Assembly: GCA_030728545.1 (NCBI GenBank)
Contig: JANQZQ010000031.1
Span: 1 to 5,998, forward strand
Direction: 5' to 3'
Origin: Ilumatobacteraceae bacterium
GTDB lineage: Bacteria; Actinomycetota; Acidimicrobiia; Acidimicrobiales; Ilumatobacteraceae
DNA: 5,998 bases
Positions 4,212 through 5,998 of this stretch are shown piece by piece; the first letter of the stretch is position 1; each line of letters opens with the position of its first letter. A program made the translations under genes and the position numbers. The notes below the pieces were generated by a model. It was given only the letters and a program-made list of their open reading frames with translations, was not told the DNA's origin and did no database searches.

Positions 4212-5998
4212 TTAGTGCTTGACGTCGAAGCGGTCCAGGTTCATCACCTTGGTCCACGCGGCGACGAAGTCACGCACAAACTTTTCTTTCGAATCGTCCT
4301 GGGCGTAGACCTCGGCGATTGCTCGCAATTGTGAGTTCGATCCGAAGATCAAATCGTTGCGAGTGCCTTTCCACTGAACTTCGCCCGTTGCGCGACTGCG
4401 GCCTTCGAACAACTCCTCGGACTTGTCGGTGGGTGTCCACGCGGTGTCCATGCTCAGCAAGTTGACGAAGAAGTCGTTGCTCAACACGCCAGGACGCTTG
4501 GTGAAGACACCGAGCGTGGTCTGTTTGTGTGTTGCACCGAGCACCCGCATGCCACCAACCAGCACCGTCATTTCTGGTGCTGAGAGGTTGAGGAACGTTG
4601 CCTTTTCCAGCAACAGTTGCTCGGTGGTCTGCAAGTGTCCTGCGCGCAGGTAGTTGCGGAAGCCGTCGAATGTCGGCTCGAGCACGCCAAACGACTGAAC
4701 GTCAGTTTGCTCACTCGTTGCATCGCCTCGGCCACCGGTGAACGGTGCGGAGACTTTCACGCCGGCATCGCTGGCTGCTTTTTCCACTGCTGCAGTGCCA
4801 CCGAGCACGATCAAGTCGGCCACCGAAACACCCGATTCTTTGCTCAGTTGCTCATACACGCTGAGCACCTTGGCAAGTTCGGCTGGTTCGTTGACTTCCC
4901 AATTTTTCTGCGGGGCCAAGCGGATACGTGCTCCGTTGGCTCCACCGCGCTTATCGGTGTTGCGGTACGTCGAAGCCGAAGCCCAAGCAACCGACACCAA
5001 CTGCGAAACGCTGAGACCACTCGCCAGAATCTTGGCTTTGAGTGCTGTCACGTCGCTGGCTGAAGGCGCCTTGGTTGCTGCGGGAACCGGATCTTGCCAG
5101 ATCAGGTCTTCCTTGGGTACCAGTTTGCCGATGTAGCGGGTCTTGGGGCCCATGTCGCGGTGGGTCAGTTTGAACCAAGCGCGTGCAAACGCGTCGGCAA
5201 ACTTATCCGGGTTGGCATGGAAATCTTTGGAGATTGCCAGGTAAGCCGGATCAAACTTCAGCGCTAGGTCAGCAGTGGTCATGATTGGTGCGTGACGCAC
5301 TGATGGGTCGTGCGCATCGGGCACGGCATTGGCCATTGCGCCACCTTTGGGAATCCACTGTTGGGCTCCGGCTGGGCTCTTGACGAGTTCCCAGTCGTTT
5401 TCCAAAAGGATCTTGAAGTAGTCGTTGTCCCACTTGGTGGGGTTGGTTGTCCACGCACCTTCGATGCCGCTGGTGATGGTGTCAACGCCGTGGCCTTGGG
5501 CCTTGGAATTGATCCAACCGAAACCTTGCGCCGAAATTGGTGCACCCTCGGGGGCTGGCCCGACGTACTTGCCGGGGTCGCCAGCGCCGTGGGCTTTGCC
5601 GAAGGTGTGTCCACCGGCGGTCAGCGCCACAGTTTCTTCGTCGTTCATCGCCATGCGGGCAAAGGTTTCGCGAATGTCGCGAGCCGAAGCCAGTGGATCT
5701 GCTTTGCCGTTGGGGCCTTCTGGGTTGACATAGATCAAGCCCATCTGCACAGCGGCAAGCGGATTGTCGAGTTGACGATCACCTTGGTAGCGCTCATCGG
5801 CCAACCAGGTGGTCTCTGCGCCCCAGTAGGTCTCGTCTGGTTCATAGACGTCTGGACGTCCGCCACCGAAACCGAAGGTCTTGAAGCCCATGGATTCCAT
5901 GGCGACGTTGCCGGCCAAGATCATGAGGTCGGCCCATGACAACTTGTTGCCGTACTTCTGTTTGATTGGCCACAGCAAGCGACGTGCTTTGTCGAGGT
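4212..5998 (-). CDS. katG: Catalase-peroxidase KatG, partial (N-terminus beyond window)
   Basis: This heme enzyme disproportionates H2O2 (catalase) and oxidises donors with peroxide (peroxidase). 594 complete codons are visible, from LDKARRLLWPIKQKYG to the stop at 4212-4214; about 125-140 N-terminal residues, including the distal Arg-Trp-His site, lie outside. The TTG at 5976-5978 is an internal Leu, not a start. Visible active-site residues (codons): Tyr in GLIYVNPEGPNG (5730-5732) and Met in FARMAMND (5652-5654), both of the Met-Tyr-Trp adduct needed for catalase activity. Proximal His is in ALTAGGHTFGKAHG (5607-5609), Ser in TSGIEG (5469-5471, equivalent of M. tuberculosis Ser315), proximal Trp at 5451-5453, Asp at 5268-5270, and the mobile Arg, probably the one in THRDMGP, at 5157-5159. 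The C-terminal duplicated peroxidase-like domain is complete and ends LDRFDVKH. The frame is intact. It is convergent to the exchanger; the promoter is off-window. Confidence 0.97.
   Translation of the reverse strand, partial: LDKARRLLWPIKQKYGNKLSWADLMILAGNVAMESMGFKTFGFGGGRPDVYEPDETYWGAETTWLADERYQGDRQLDNPLAAVQMGLIYVNPEGPNGKADPLASARDIRETFARMAMNDEETVALTAGGHTFGKAHGAGDPGKYVGPAPEGAPISAQGFGWINSKAQGHGVDTITSGIEGAWTTNPTKWDNDYFKILLENDWELVKSPAGAQQWIPKGGAMANAVPDAHDPSVRHAPIMTTADLALKFDPAYLAISKDFHANPDKFADAFARAWFKLTHRDMGPKTRYIGKLVPKEDLIWQDPVPAATKAPSASDVTALKAKILASGLSVSQLVSVAWASASTYRNTDKRGGANGARIRLAPQKNWEVNEPAELAKVLSVYEQLSKESGVSVADLIVLGGTAAVEKAASDAGVKVSAPFTGGRGDATSEQTDVQSFGVLEPTFDGFRNYLRAGHLQTTEQLLLEKATFLNLSAPEMTVLVGGMRVLGATHKQTTLGVFTKRPGVLSNDFFVNLLSMDTAWTPTDKSEELFEGRSRATGEVQWKGTRNDLIFGSNSQLRAIAEVYAQDDSKEKFVRDFVAAWTKVMNLDRFDVKH

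Noticed and set aside
4617..5136. Overlapping + strand open frames opposite the KatG C-terminal domain
   Set aside because: Two frames overlap each other and both are antisense to conserved KatG sequence; neither shows a known fold or ribosome binding site.
5310..5939. Open frame of 209 codons on the + strand opposite katG
   Set aside because: No motif or plausible start signal. The - strand encodes conserved KatG throughout, so this is a shadow frame.
5976..5978. Possible TTG start for a shorter KatG
   Set aside because: The frame stays open to the window edge with LDKARR upstream, which is conserved KatG sequence, so the true start lies outside.

Overview
The window carries most of an Mrp-type (Mnh) multisubunit cation/proton antiporter operon on the + strand, then a single-gene CaCA-family cation/calcium exchanger on the same strand. 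Convergent to both, on the - strand, is a bifunctional catalase-peroxidase (katG) cut by the right edge. Base composition is moderately GC-rich (mid-to-high 50s % from a few lines counted by eye). GTG starts are used, the genes overlap tightly, and the KatG and Mnh proteins read like actinobacterial homologues. My best guess is an actinobacterium, possibly an aquatic Acidimicrobiia-like lineage, but the sequence alone does not settle this.

Layout: 1-154 is the C-terminal end of an MnhB subunit or MnhB domain. It is followed by mnhC (151-546), mnhD (543-2024), mnhE (2021-2494), mnhF (2491-2760) and mnhG (2757-3050). Each junction from mnhB to mnhG is a 4-base ATGA or GTGA stop/start overlap, which points to one polycistronic message with coupled translation. 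After 10 bases comes the exchanger gene (about 3061-4158). The only non-coding stretch is 4159-4211, between the two convergent transcription units. A perfect 9-bp GC-rich hairpin (4152-4188) covers the exchanger stop codon and looks like a terminator used mainly by katG. katG fills 4212-5998 and continues beyond the window.

How the genes work together: the Mnh complex uses the proton gradient to expel Na+ for alkaline, salt and Na+ homeostasis. The exchanger has the two inverted alpha-repeats of Na+/Ca2+ exchangers and would be expected to use an inward Na+ (or H+) gradient to expel Ca2+. Placing it directly behind mnhG suggests that Na+ and Ca2+ homeostasis are coordinately expressed here. 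katG is a separate oxidative-stress unit with no evident functional link.

I looked for an undescribed system and did not find a convincing one. All long reading frames belong to known families and are intact apart from the edge truncations. The most unusual points are the exchanger appended to the Mrp operon, asparagines in both alpha-repeats of the exchanger, a degenerate RFPD motif in MnhG, and the terminator that overlaps the neighbouring coding end. No RNA genes, CRISPR arrays, mobile elements or attachment sites were seen.
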